NCBI GenBank assembly: GCA_934045075.1
Contig: OW203723.1
Coordinates: forward strand, 21,033,615 to 21,097,614
Direction of reading: 5' to 3'
Source of the DNA: Yponomeuta sedellus
Taxonomy: Eukaryota; Arthropoda; Insecta; Lepidoptera; Yponomeutidae
Length of the DNA stretch: 64,000 nucleotides
Within the stretch, counting starts at the first letter, position 1; every line of letters starts with the position of its first letter. Below, piece after piece: positions 53,537 to 63,945 of this stretch. Made by a program: the position numbers and the translations under genes. The notes below the pieces were generated by a model that was not told where the DNA came from, ran no database searches, and worked only from the letters and a program-made list of their open reading frames with translations.

Positions 53537-54298
53537 CAGTGTTGCCGCAACCGAAAATGTATTTAGGACGTTACCCAAAATGAAAAAGGACCGTTTTCAA
53601 GATTAAGGTACGGTTTTCAATGTACTGTATGTATAGTAAAGAAATAAAGTAAAAAAACAGGATACTAGGTAGGTATTTAAAGTTATTACCTTATTGCTCA
53701 AGTTGTTAGTGATAAGTTCATGACTAATCATGACGCTCAACCGCCAACCACCAAACACAATAATAATTAGTCAATTTATTTTATCATGCATTATCTTTAT
53801 TTTATAGTTTTTTACATATAATTAGTATGTTCAAATCGTAAAAAAACACGTAAAAAACAAATCGTAGAATCACGGCAAAATGTTTGTTTTCTTTTCATTG
53901 ATGATGTTCCGCTATACGCAAATTATTTAGGTTGCAGTTCATAAAGTTCATTCAATTATTATTTCATGTTATCCATCTATTCCACTGAGTGTTATGTGAG
54001 CTATAGCTAGTTTTTTCCTAATTCGGAACGGACCATGCCATGAGTTCGTAAGCGGCATGTCAAAAATATTGCTAGCTTAGTTCCCCGTATCTAATGAATA
54101 TCTCAGTTTTTGCTTAGCGCTGTCGTAAGGATGCGTTCAAAAAAAACATAATCACTTAATAATAAAATGTTGATTGGGATGCGTAGACGGAGTGGCGGCG
54201 TAGAAAAAGGGACGGTGGTAGCAATGGGACGGTGAAGGGACGGTCGTAACATAAAAAGGACGGAAAACCGTCCCTTTTAGGACGGTGTGGCAACGCTG
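53537..54298. mobile_element. hAT-like non-autonomous element with perfect 8-bp target duplication (762 bp)
   Basis: ACCACGGC is repeated at 53529-53536 and 54299-54306. The ends are CAGTGTTGCCGCA and the complement of CAGCGTTGCCACA. The internal sequence has no transposase. 'aaaaaggacggaaaaccgtc' near the right end can form a hairpin, and 'ggacggt' words recur there. Confidence 0.9.
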
Positions 54299-54306
54299 AC
54301 CACGGC

Positions 54307-54845
54307 ACCTGTAAATGTGCCGAAACGTCGGAAAATTGTAAAAAATATAATAAACGAGTGAAATCCGTACTAAAACAGTTTTAATTAGTCATGCAACTTC
54401 TTCTTTAATTAGATAATTTTCACTCGTACGTGTTTAATAAATAAAACTTTCACCCAAATTTAGCTTTTGTTTTGTCTGTAATAAAAGACAACTTTAAATT
54501 CCCCATTTTGTACATGGCAGAATCCTATGCGCGGCAAATAAAAATATATCTCATCCCTTTAGTCTGTGGCCGATAATAACGCGCGCGTATAGGAAAACTG
54601 ATTAATTTTTCCCGCCATAGCGAAACATTTTTCACAACTAATTAAAATAAGTTTTTTTTAATACAGTTGCTCAAAAAGCTATTACATACTCGTGCATTTT
54701 TTTACCTTTCCCGCACTAGTGCGTTCTTCTCTTTCCCAACTGTCAAAATGTGTTTACTAAAAAAAACCAACCATGAAGTTTTTACTAAAAAAATCATAGA
54801 ATGGGTATTTTTCCTTATGTCAAATATAGTTGGAACCACTGTCTA
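54307..54845. other. Unassigned intergenic stretch
   Basis: AT-rich. The frame at 54667-54867 has no domain. Confidence 0.45.
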
Positions 54846-55058
54846 TTGTGCGTTCACATTAACTTGACGCGTGAGAGAATTGATACCACTGAGATGTTTA
54901 CTGTTACCATGTTAAATAAGAAATCATTCCCATTACATGGGGAAAATAAAAGGATTGAGGGCTTGTTTAACCATTTTACGATTAGGTCCAAAAGCTAATT
55001 CACATGTTATGTCCTTGTTACCAATTCTCTCACGCGTCAAAATAATGTGAACGCACTA
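54846..55058. mobile_element. Foldback MITE with TA flanks (213 bp)
   Basis: The ends match over about 39 bp ('gtgcgttcacatta', then 'ttgacgcgtgagagaattg') with three mismatches. TA is present on both sides. There is no ORF of its own. Confidence 0.78.
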
Positions 55059-56497
55059 TAACTCCGTGCACTGCTCTATGGTTTATAAGGAAACCACAGA
55101 TAATAGACCGAATTTGACAGTTATTGCTACAGAATTTATCTGTGAGGAAAAACGCCCATTGTTATGATTCACATTTATGATTTGAAAAATATTATGATTC
55201 ATGCAAATACGTATATTTCTAAAAAGAAGCTACTAATTTGTTTCATTACTTTATTAATAGGTTTTTACTTTCATTTCATCTCATTAAATTTCATTTTCAT
55301 TTCATATCAATAAAAAAAATCTACTGAAGACTTGGCTGTATGGGCATAGTTCCCTTTGCCTACCAGAATGGGTGAAGAAAAAAAATCTCTGCCTATATTC
55401 TTTTAGGTTGGCGCCATTTTCGAAATATTTTTATTTTAATAAATTTCTTCATTTTTTCGCAACTGTATTAAAAATAGTCGTTCAGTACACGTGCGGCATA
55501 GATAAGTATATTTTACTGGCGTATAGATGGCCAACTCGCGATATCGATACAGTGCTGCCATCTAGTTTCTAACCTCATAACTACTATCGCAAATTTTTGG
55601 TACATGGTAGTGCGTATACATACCTATATATATGGGTATACTATTTAGTAACGTTTATTTTAAAGAGGTTTTAAAGTTTATTTCAATGAAAAAGGAATTA
55701 ATGGATTGAATTATATAAAAAATCAAAAACTCCAAAATTATAAGCCCTACGTATCCTTTTTCACTGAAACAAACTTTTGTTTAGGAAAAGAAGTACTTGC
55801 TATTGAGAAATAAAACTGTATAATAGTTTAACAAAATTAAACATTGTATTTTAATACCAGTCTCCCTGACTCGCTTCTTTGTTTTATTTTTTAGGTAGGT
55901 TCTCACAAAAAGTACCACTAAAGAATCACTATAGTCACTGTCTCAAAACACCAAAACACTTTTATCGAGTAATTTCTCACATCAAGCCACATTTTAAGAG
56001 TCACTTTCTCAAACTTAGGAATCAATGCGAAGCTGGAAATCCACAAATATTAGGTACCTATAAGAAAATTTTAAGCATCAAAAACTTTTTCACGAAACGA
56101 AACCCGTTGAGGAAAAGTTGTTGTGTCATAAAAAAAAAAATGTGATGCTAGTTTTGACATGTAATTAGCCACCTTCTTGGGAAATTAGATTGTATAAATA
56201 ATATCAAAATAACATAATTCTAAATAATAAACTCTAAATTGTCGTATGTTTGTAAGACATTATTTTATTAGAAATGAGCTTGTTTTTGTGAAGTCTTAGT
56301 TTATACTTTGATTGTTTATTTGAAGAAGGTTTAAAAATTGGTGAGCAAAATTTTGCCATAACTTGCAATAAGTTAGTTTCACGGGCAACACTGAATAAAC
56401 ATAGCGGAGACATAGCTCATAATAGTTCCGGTGTTGGGGGATAGGTGGCGCTATCGACTGAAACTCCTATTTGTATGGAACACAACATAGCATGACG
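55059..56497. other. Unassigned intergenic stretch
   Basis: Several open frames of 66-88 codons lack domains and overlap AT-rich sequence. No repeat family recognised. Confidence 0.45.
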
Positions 56498-56612
56498 TGC
56501 GGAACCGTCATTGAAACTTGTTCCGACTGTCCACCCTCGCCTTCGGCTGCGCCTCGGCTCGGGGTAGACATTTGTCGGAACTCTTTGCAATGACAGCCTT
56601 TCCGCACTTGTA
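56498..56612. repeat. Foldback with GC-rich centre
   Basis: The arm 'gtgcggaaccgtcattgaaa' onward pairs imperfectly with the end 'tgacagcctttccgcact'. The centre is 'cgccttcggctgcgcctcgg'. Confidence 0.75.
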
Positions 56613-56667
56613 ATGAAATATACTATATTGTTATTTTATTCACAAGTGTGTTGAAAAACGTCGTATG

Positions 56668-56738
56668 ATACACGTGTGTATTGATGATTACCGTCCTCAA
56701 TGGCGCCTCGGCGGTAATCACCAACGTTACACACTAGT
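56668..56738. repeat. Foldback with GC-rich centre
   Basis: 'gtgtgta..tgatgattaccg' pairs with the complement of 'cggtaatcaccaacgttaca'. The centre is 'tcctcaatggcgcctcgg'. Confidence 0.65.
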
Positions 56739-56931
56739 ACCATATTGTACTATTACGTTTCACCAATGCCGCGTTTCAATAATTCATAGTTTTGTTTGTA
56801 ACAATTCGATGTGAATTGCGTGGCCGAGTCTTTCTACTCGTTGAACAATGGGTTAATCGACTCTGCAACGTGCATCGAATTGTCATGGTAAACCATGAAT
56901 AAAACAGTGGTAAACTACTTTGTACACCACG

Positions 56932-57108
56932 TTTGCGACTCGGCAAACGTAGTGTAGGACGCCCTCCGACCAGGTAGGATGACGATCTGCGAAAAACTGC
57001 AGGCAGATGCTGGATGCGGCAAGCTGAAGACACGGCGCTATGGCGCTCGTTAGGGGAGGGCTATGTCCAGCAGTGGACTACATAATATAGCCTAAAGAAG
57101 ACAAGAAA
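56932..57108 (+). pseudogene. LINE-B C-terminal end
   Basis: 'gcgactcggcaaacgtagtg', 'tgacgatctgcgaaaaactg' and 'ggggagggctatgtccagca' are in the LINE-B order. The element ends 'atagcctaaagaag'. Frame-disrupting changes are present. Confidence 0.82.
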
Positions 57109-57718
57109 CCACTTTATAGACCTATAAAGTGGACTTTTCTTCCACACGCTGCATAAAGGCATATTCTTACGAGTATGTATAGGTAAGTAAGTTCTTGAAT
57201 GTTCTCATCAAATTGTATGTGTAAGCGAAAGCCGCAAGAGCACACTTCGTTTGGTTCACGCAAGGAAGGAATGGAGGAACGGTGTTGCGCGAGTAAACTT
57301 GTTAGTTAGGGGTGCATTCTCCTTACAATTTATTTTAGACCACGAAAAGAGGCATTTTATTTATCGATATCGGTGAATCTCTTTCTTTTACTCACTGTGT
57401 GAATAAAAACATTTTGAATTTGGAACAAGCACGAATATACGAATTATGCACAAAAATAAATAAAACGTGCTGAAAGTACGTACTGACTGGCTCAATAGAG
57501 CTATTCCACAGAAGTATAAAAAAATAAAAAAAAAAACCGGCCAATTTGGGTTGTTTTTTTCTTTCTGTTAACACGGTTGTTTTAAGTTATTGGAAAATTT
57601 ATTATAAAATGAGTTCTCCTAGTAACGGAAATGAGACTTTAACTCCGGAAACATTTCGAAACTAAGCAGCAAATATAGTCGTAGTAGATAATTTGTTGAC
57701 GTGAAAATCTCGTGAGAA
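57109..57718. other. Unassigned intergenic stretch
   Basis: No feature recognised. Confidence 0.45.
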
Positions 57719-58072
57719 ATCTCTCCCCTCTCCCCCTCTGTTCTCTTCCCCTCTCTTCTTTCCCCTCTCCCCCTCACACCTCTCTCTCGCTCCCCCTGTA
57801 CGCCTCTTCCCCTCACACCCATCCCCTTCTCTCCCTCTCCCCCTCTTCCCCTCTGCCCTCTCCACCTCTGCCCTCTCCCCTTCACACCTTTCCCCCTCTC
57901 CCCCTCTCTCCCTATTCCCCTCTCTTCCTCTCTCCCTCTCCCCCTCTGCCCTCCCCACCTACGCCCTCTCCACCTCTCCTACTACTCTTCTCCTCTTTTC
58001 TCCCTCTACTCCTTTCCCCCGCCCCCTCTCCTTCTCTCCTCCTTCCCCCCTCTCCTCCTCTGCTCTTACTCT
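57719..58072. repeat. 354-bp polypyrimidine (CCCCTCT) tract
   Basis: The plus strand is almost entirely C and T, built from variants of 'cccctct' and 'ctctccc'. The minus strand is purine-only in long runs. Open frames on both strands (S/P-rich and E/G/R-rich) are compositional artefacts. Confidence 0.93.
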
Positions 58073-58267
58073 AAAAAAATATAAATTTCGTGAGTAACGG
58101 GAATACCCCCTTTTAAAATGTCGAACCGCAGGCTTTCCCGCTGCCTTCAGAGGCTGCTTGTTGCTTGTTCACAAATAGGATTCGTTTTCCCTCGCGCGAC
58201 GCGCCGCGAACACCTTATCAAGCTCCGGGAGGTGTCTCTAAAATGCATAGTTTTTCAATAGAGTCAT

Positions 58268-58352
58268 AGGTAATGGTCGTTTAATTCACACTATTGGTAG
58301 TCTGGTAACCAATCACATTGCAATGGTATATCGTGCTACTTAACTTGGCGCC
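58268..58352 (-). repeat. Dispersed repeat paired with 9838-9925
   Basis: 'taatggtcgtttaattcaca', 'ggtagtctggtaaccaatca' and 'cattgcaatggtatatcgtg' are the inverse of the 9838 copy. Confidence 0.6.
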
Positions 58353-58363
58353 TCGTTAAGTTA

Positions 58364-58587
58364 AGTGTGACGACCCTTCGGATATCACCTTTGTCAGCTC
58401 TTCTAGCAAGACACGCGCAGACCAAATTGGGGACAAGCGTCATTGCTGAGTAAGATGTTATTTAGATATAAATAGTTGTTACTTAGACTATTGGATTGAT
58501 TACTATATTGTTAGATCTAGGAGAAACTCTGACCGTTCAAGTTAATAAAGTATTTTTTTAACTTTATTCCGTCTCGACTCTTTAATT
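58364..58587 (+). repeat. Probable 5' LTR of a gypsy-type element
   Basis: It starts AGTGTGACGACC and ends TTTAATT next to the primer site, matching the AGTG..AATT style of errantivirus LTRs. A 'gatataaatag' box (about 58466) and 'ttaataaagt' signal (about 58540) are in the expected order. No second LTR is present in the window, so the ends are inferred. Confidence 0.55.
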
Positions 58588-58604
58588 GGCGCAGCCGGTA
58601 TGAT
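58587..58604 (+). promoter_or_regulatory. Primer-binding site of the gypsy-type element
   Basis: 'tggcgcagccggtatgat' follows the LTR directly. Errantivirus-group elements such as 17.6 and 297 use a closely similar TGGCGCAGTCGGTA site complementary to tRNA-Ser (established knowledge). Confidence 0.75.
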
Positions 58605-59006
58605 CTCAGCAGCTGGATCTATATCCATCGTCCGTTTCAACGGTTTAGTTGAGATCACCGAACAAATAAATAAATTAGTTAGAGCCGAACCAAAGTTCCT
58701 GCGGAGCCCAAGACCGACGCATCAGGACCAGGAGAGGACCAGAACTGGAGGAGTTCCCAAAGGATCAACAACAGTATTCCAGTTACGAGGACATGGGAGC
58801 AGCTACGGGTCTGTGAGTAAATCTTTTTCACCTTCCTTGTATCTTTCCTTTATACTCCTTGTGATAAATTTACGTGTGTTATTAGGGATTAGAAATTGCC
58901 GTAATAATACTATAGGTACTTTTCATCGATATACATCTCGTGAAAAGTTGTTTAAAAGTCATAGATAAAGATAAATATTGGGGATTTTTTTTTTCTCTTT
59001 AATAAA

Positions 59007-60093
59007 ATGGAAAACGTTAACCGTGTACCGATGGAAATGGTGAAAATCATCCCACTGTTTGAGGGGGATGCTAGGCTATTAAAAAGATTACTTACTTGTA
59101 ATCTTTTTTACCAAGGAACGGAAGTGCAAAATGAGTATTTATTCCATGTAATAACAAGTAGGTTAGGTGGGGAAGCAGCGAATCTTGTGGGAGAAACAGA
59201 TCAGATTACCACTTGGGAGGAGTTAAAACATTGTTAAGCAGACACTTTGGCGACCCACGGTCCGAGGAATGTCTTGCTATGGAGTTAGAATCAATGAAAG
59301 TAAATAGGAACGAAAGTTATTTGGAATTTTGTCATAGAATTCAACAGATAAAAAGTACCCTATTTGAAAAGTGGGCGAAACTGTACGGGACGCTAACATA
59401 CGATTAGCCAAACAGCAAATTTATAATAATACTGCATTGAATGTGTTCCTATACAATTTACCAGCTTACATGGTTAGGTTGGTGCGATTGCGAAATGTTG
59501 TTGTCCTGGAGGACGCTTTGAAAATTGTTCTGGAAGAACAAAACTTCCAAACCGTGTATAACGCAAAAAATAATACGCGTAATGCTAACTATCCCAGTTC
59601 AAGGCCCAACTTTGGTGAAAATAATTACAGCGGCCCAAGATACAACAACTCGCAACGGTTACCAAGTGCATTTGCACCGAACAACACTAGGCTACCTTCT
59701 GATTTAGGTACACCAAATAGTGCATTCCAACAGCGTTTTAATAACAATAGAGCAAACAATAATGCAATGAATCACGGAAATCAGCCGAACCACAGTCAGT
59801 GGCAACAGCCTACTAGGTCACAACAACCGTTCAGTCAGCATTTCACGGGCAATGCACCGCGTATGACGCAACCTCCTAGATCGCCGCACGTAGCGCCGTC
59901 GCCGTCGGGTTCGAACACTAACGTCACGATGCGTACTGCTAGCTCTAGGCGAGTCAACTACACTGACAACTACAGTCAGGAACCAATGGGTTACGCCGAC
60001 TTGGGCCACTATAACGAGGAAGCCGGGCCCTCAGTAAACGAACAAAACGTGGAAAATTTTTGCCTAACCGCCTCCCCAGCATGGAAAGAGTGA
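59007..60093 (+). pseudogene. gag: gag of an errantivirus-like gypsy element, frameshifted
   Basis: This encodes a capsid-type Gag of about 360 codons spread over three frames. The first part (59007-59237) begins MENVNRVPMEMVKIIPLFEG. The second (to 59407) holds LLSRHFGDPRSEECLAMELE. The third (59371-60093) holds LEDALKIVLEEQNF and a long Asn/Gln/Pro-rich tail with no CCHC zinc knuckle, as in the gypsy/17.6/297 lineage. The two frame changes near 59230 and 59390 are single-base lesions, so the copy cannot make full Gag. It lies about 400 bp after the primer site and overlaps pol by 34 bases. Confidence 0.88.
60054..60060 (+). promoter_or_regulatory. Slippery heptamer for -1 frameshifting
   Basis: A AAT TTT in the gag frame is a canonical X XXY YYZ site. 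The pol frame opens at exactly 60060 in the -1 frame, 34 bases before the gag stop. Confidence 0.75.
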
Positions 60094-60635
60094 CGTTAAA
60101 TCTTAATAAACGGTTAAATCTGCCCCATATTTCAATTCCCGAATTAAACGCTGTTTTTATGATAGACACGGGCAGCACAAGGTCTTTTATTAGTCCACGC
60201 ATAGCGGAGCAGTTTTATAAACATTGCAAACTGATCGAGCCGTTCGAGGTTATTAGTACTCACGCGTCGAGTAAACACAATGAGGTCGCAATTATTCCTT
60301 TACCGGACATTTTCAAAACACGCTTACAATACAAGTTCTATGTATACAGTGTAGATGAAAGATACGACGGTCTTTTAGGATTCGATCTTATCCAGCTTTT
60401 AGGGGCTAGAATCGACGCAAGATACATGGCTTTGATAACTAAGGATGCCCAAATTCCTATAATATATAAGCCTCCCATGCGAGAGACTTACCATTTGCCT
60501 CACCGCAGTGAGTTACGGGCAAAACTTCCGGTAAACTTATTAGACGGAGAAGCAATATTAGATTATAAGCAGTTTGGTGAAGGGATTCGAATGCCCGCTG
60601 CATTAGACTCTGAGGGCATCGTTTCTTCCAGCTGA
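60060..60635 (+). pseudogene. pol: pol N-terminus: retroviral-type aspartic protease, truncated before reverse transcriptase
   Basis: The 191-codon frame has the aspartic-protease active site as FMIDTGSTRSFIS (about residues 33-45) and the conserved YDGLLGFDLI block near residue 100. It then has the linker that precedes reverse transcriptase (LPHRSELRAKLPVNL, IRMPAALDSEGIV). The frame stops at 60635 and no reverse transcriptase, RNase H, integrase, envelope or 3' LTR follows. In autonomous relatives this frame continues for about a thousand codons. The protease itself appears undamaged. Confidence 0.9.
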
Positions 60636-60994
60636 TAGGGAAAATTGGAAACCACTTCATTGACAGGCGATCCGTCATGATAGTATGAAGAGAAACTAAT
60701 TATGTCGGTCAAGACTTGTCTGTCCTTAGAATTAAATAAAAATACATTCGTACAAACTTTTCTGTTAGGAAATTCACAATAACAAATACATTGATTTGTT
60801 AGGAAAATCAGAACACAAAATCACGATGTATTTATATCCCTTGTATTTATATTCCCTGCATTTATATCACCACCTAAATTCGCCCACCTTTGCCGGTGGC
60901 AACATTTTAATTTTACTCGTAATTTTACCTTTATCTTAGTTTTACTCGTATTTAGGAAATCAACAATTTGATATTAACTGAAATTATACTTAAA
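60636..60994. other. Unassigned stretch
   Basis: A run of 'tatttatatccc' words lies at 60828-60870. There is no gypsy sequence beyond about 60640. Confidence 0.5.
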
Positions 60995-60997
60995 TGG

Positions 60998-61182
60998 TTA
61001 AGCCAAGTCAGATACTTTAGGGCGGCTCTGACAGTAAGACCAGCCACTAGTCTTGCAAGCCTCCACCAATCCGGACTTGGCCCCCTTGGTGGAGTATGGC
61101 CTAACCTTCCTGGGATGCAGGAAGAGACCCGTACCCCAACAGCGGGGACATCTATACAAGGGTTGATATTGATCGATCGAAA
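60998..61182 (+). repeat. 5S-SINE copy 13, 5'-truncated
   Basis: It starts 'ggttaagccaagtcagatac' and ends 'gttgatattgatcgatcg'. It shares 'gaccagccactagtcttgc' with copy 6, a subfamily mark. Confidence 0.82.
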
Positions 61183-61209
61183 GTCCTTGCCTTATATTCT
61201 TTTTTTGTT

Positions 61210-61497
61210 GCACTAACCCGTACTAAGGACAATTTAAAAAACCTATTTATTGACTAAAAATTCCACCCATGCCAGGACTCAAACCTGCCGCCTCTGGCTA
61301 ACCGTGCCAGCGCTCTCCCAACTAAGCTAATGGGCAAGTAGCAGCATCAGTGAAATGGAATGGAACCTCTTTACAATACTCTTTGTATTAATTACAGGCA
61401 GCGACATCTGTCTGAAGTAATTTGCAGCACTTGCAGCCCCGAGTACCTACTTTGCAGTTAGGTTTTTACATCGGAATGATATCGCTGCACCCACTGT
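61210..61497 (-). repeat. F-repeat, complete minus unit
   Basis: It runs from 'tgcactaacccgtactaagg' through the tRNA-like core (B box on the minus strand 'ggtttgagtcctggc') and 'gacatctgtctgaagtaatt' to 'atatcgctgcacccact'. No opposing unit. Confidence 0.82.
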
Positions 61498-61962
61498 AGC
61501 TTATGGAGTTGTAAGATCGCGCCTCTGCCCCCCCCCCCCACCTTCCCTAAATATGCAAGCACCCAGTTACAGTTTTATTAACTTTTTCATTGGGGTTCTA
61601 AGTCGTGATAAGGGGGCATCCTTGGTGTTATTTTTAACAAGTTCGATGTAGTTGCCAATGGGTGCTCGGATTTGAAACACAAATTTTCGTAGTGCCATCA
61701 AGTCTTTAGTGATGGCTAGAAATACCATTACGTTTTTGTGAGTAAAGAATATTCCCAGCGGCACATCAGTAGTATGTAAAGGTCAACCTCGAGCACGTCA
61801 GTATTGTCAAGCGCACCTGACATGAGATGTTACTGCTTTTTATGTCAAACGTATGCTCGTATTCGACAACGAATTATAATACAATGCAGATTTTCAAAAT
61901 ATGTGCTAAAGATTCATTAGGAAATTCGGGAATTTATGGTTAATATTGACAGAGAATTGTTA
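61498..61962. other. Unassigned stretch
   Basis: A C run lies at 61529-61539. No other feature recognised. Confidence 0.45.
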
Positions 61963-61964
61963 GA

Positions 61965-62182
61965 GAGTGGCGGGCCTTACTGTCAGAAGTAATCAAGCCG
62001 CCCATAAGGCATCCGACATGGCTTAGCGACTGCCATTATATGACAGCCGGCACCAACGGTTTAACGTGCGTTGCGAAGCATGGTGGTGGAGAATGGCCTA
62101 ACCTTCCTGAAAAGAAGGTAAGGAAGAGAAGGAAGAGACCCGTGCCCCAACAGTGGGGACATACAAGGGTTGATATCGATGG
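61965..62182. repeat. 5S-SINE copy 14, inverted join
   Basis: The first part (61965-62080) is the body in minus orientation, from 'tggcgggccttactgtcaga' to 'gtgcgttgcgaagca'. At 62081 it switches to plus orientation at 'tggtggtggagaatggccta' and runs to 'gttgatatcgat'. A purine-rich insertion 'gaaaagaaggtaaggaagag' interrupts the second part. Confidence 0.8.
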
Positions 62183-62185
62183 TTA

Positions 62186-62759
62186 ATATTAGGAAAATAT
62201 GAGTGGCCAAGACATCCGCCGGCTTGACTGACCCGTTGAGGCTCTACGTGGAACTAACAAGTGCCACGAATACCTATACCGTACACCTATTACCTGAGCC
62301 AAATTCGATAAAGAATGGCTATAAACAAACCGTTGCTAGGCAACGACTTGTTTACACCTAAAAGGCAAATAATTAAATTTTCAAAGAAATAATTTTCATA
62401 CAAATAATAATCGTTCCTCCTACTAATGTAAAACGCTTATTTATGTTTATATATTTATGATTTTATAGTGAAAGGCTTAACCGATTTGAATATGACATAT
62501 GACAACACTGAAATATGAAATATGACACACAGATGTAACAAACATCCATACGAGCCATGCCGCATGATTTTCCTAATAGAATTAGGCGCGTTTAAGCAAA
62601 AAACATACAAACTCTTCAACTTTATAATATTAATAAGTGCCTATAGATGCTACTATGAAAATGAAGAGATTAGGACCTACTGCAAATATTGCAATAAAAG
62701 AAAGTATACTTTGTATATATTTTTATTCATATGTTCACACTAATTATCACTGTCACTCG
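62186..62759. other. Unassigned intergenic stretch
   Basis: The open frame at 62522-62743 has no recognised domain. It lies downstream of the transposase relic on the opposite strand. Confidence 0.45.
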
Positions 62760-62789
62760 CCAAAGAGGAGGATGAATTTGTGTCTCCGG

Positions 62790-63266
62790 AGACTTGAATT
62801 ATAAATTCATCAAAGACATTATCCATTACACCATCAAATTCGGCGTTTTCCTTTCTTGTTTAATTACGTGTTCAACACAACGTTGCCATGCTGCTGGACT
62901 AATTTTACTTATTGCCTCATGTAACAGGACCTTTATTTAGTTCGGCCATTTAAAAAGTTTTATTTTTGGCAGCAACATGGCCTTTTACTTGCCCCCATAT
63001 GATTTCTATCGGATTTAATTCACAATGATGTGGGGGCCATCTATATTTTTGTCTTGTGCCATTTTGTCACACATATGTGCTATATACTTATACCATATAC
63101 CTACACGTATTGACAAACGACTAAACTTAACTTGTTGGCATAAACTAAATTTCCCAAAATGTTTGTTACACCTGAATTTCATCCATGTTTCTTTTTCTGT
63201 AGGGCTGTCGCGTAAAATTAATGTCGAATTTTTTATAGTTTTTCGAAATAACAAGGTAATATGCAT
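62790..63266 (-). pseudogene. DDE-type transposase relic (C-terminal end)
   Basis: The minus strand encodes RWPPHHCELNPIEIIWGQVK, then GHVAAKNKTF, a stop, MAELNKGPVT and, after a frameshift, EAISKISPAAWQRCVEHVIK. The NPIEIIW block is the region of the third acidic residue in DDE endonucleases of the Tc1/mariner-like (DDE_3) group. A separate upstream frame (63015-63266) covers part of the preceding region. At least one stop and one frameshift make it non-functional. No terminal repeats were identified. Confidence 0.72.
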
Positions 63267-63269
63267 GTT

Positions 63270-63785
63270 ATTTGAGTGATTCTAGTTAAATATGCTGCAA
63301 TAGGAATTGTTAATAAATAATTAGCAAGTAAAAGGCTATAATCATGTAAACAATAGAAGATTTGTAAAACGTGAGTTGTGATAACCCTAAATTGGTTTGT
63401 TTACCTCTATTCTTTATCGAGTTTGGCAGAACTGTAGTATACATTATGTTCACTTTACGTTTCGAACGACCGACGGGGAATAGAGTTTAATGAGGGAAAA
63501 GTTACTGATAGCCCCTTTGAAGTTTAATAACACCTTGAAACATAATCTTCAAACAAATGTACATACCTATTTGGTTAAGGTACTGGCGCCTGTCATTTCG
63601 GCAGTCTTTTATTTTTTCACTGCTTTTTAAGTAGAGAAAGAAAGACAGGATTTAAAATTAACGGTTTACTTACGATGTTTTCCTTCACAGTTACCGAGTA
63701 GTATTGTTACTATAATAAGTAATAACTATTTTTATTCATAAAGATGATACATTACACTTAGCATCAAGTTACGTTTTAATTTAAT
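63270..63785. other. Unassigned intergenic stretch
   Basis: 'gatgttttccttcacagtta' at 63675 is a short H-family word. Nothing else recognised. Confidence 0.45.
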
Positions 63786-63789
63786 ACAA

Positions 63790-63945
63790 AAGCCTATGGC
63801 CTAGAGGGGTAGGCAGAGACCAGAAATTGCCACTTGCCACGATCCTGACAGATCTCTTTCCCTTCATCACCATTCATTAGTCGTTGCGTACACGCAGGCC
63901 GGTTTTGGATACTTTTATCTTGCCCATCGCTAGTTTGCCAACAAA
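63790..63945 (-). pseudogene. LINE-A 3' end relic
   Basis: On the minus strand the sequence reads the LINE-A C-terminus: 'acgcaacgactaatgaatgg', 'gatctgtcaggatcgtggca' and 'ctctgcctacccctctagg'. Frame is partly lost. It ends at 'ggccataggct' with no TATG tail. Confidence 0.78.

Noticed and set aside
57619..58074. Ser/Pro-rich and Glu/Gly/Arg-rich open frames
   Set aside because: The sequence is a homopyrimidine tract. Opposite-strand frames of equal length show that it is composition only.
58600..58968. A 122-codon frame after the gypsy primer site
   Set aside because: It lies in the untranslated leader between primer site and gag. No Gag motif is present, and the frame ends before the gag start.
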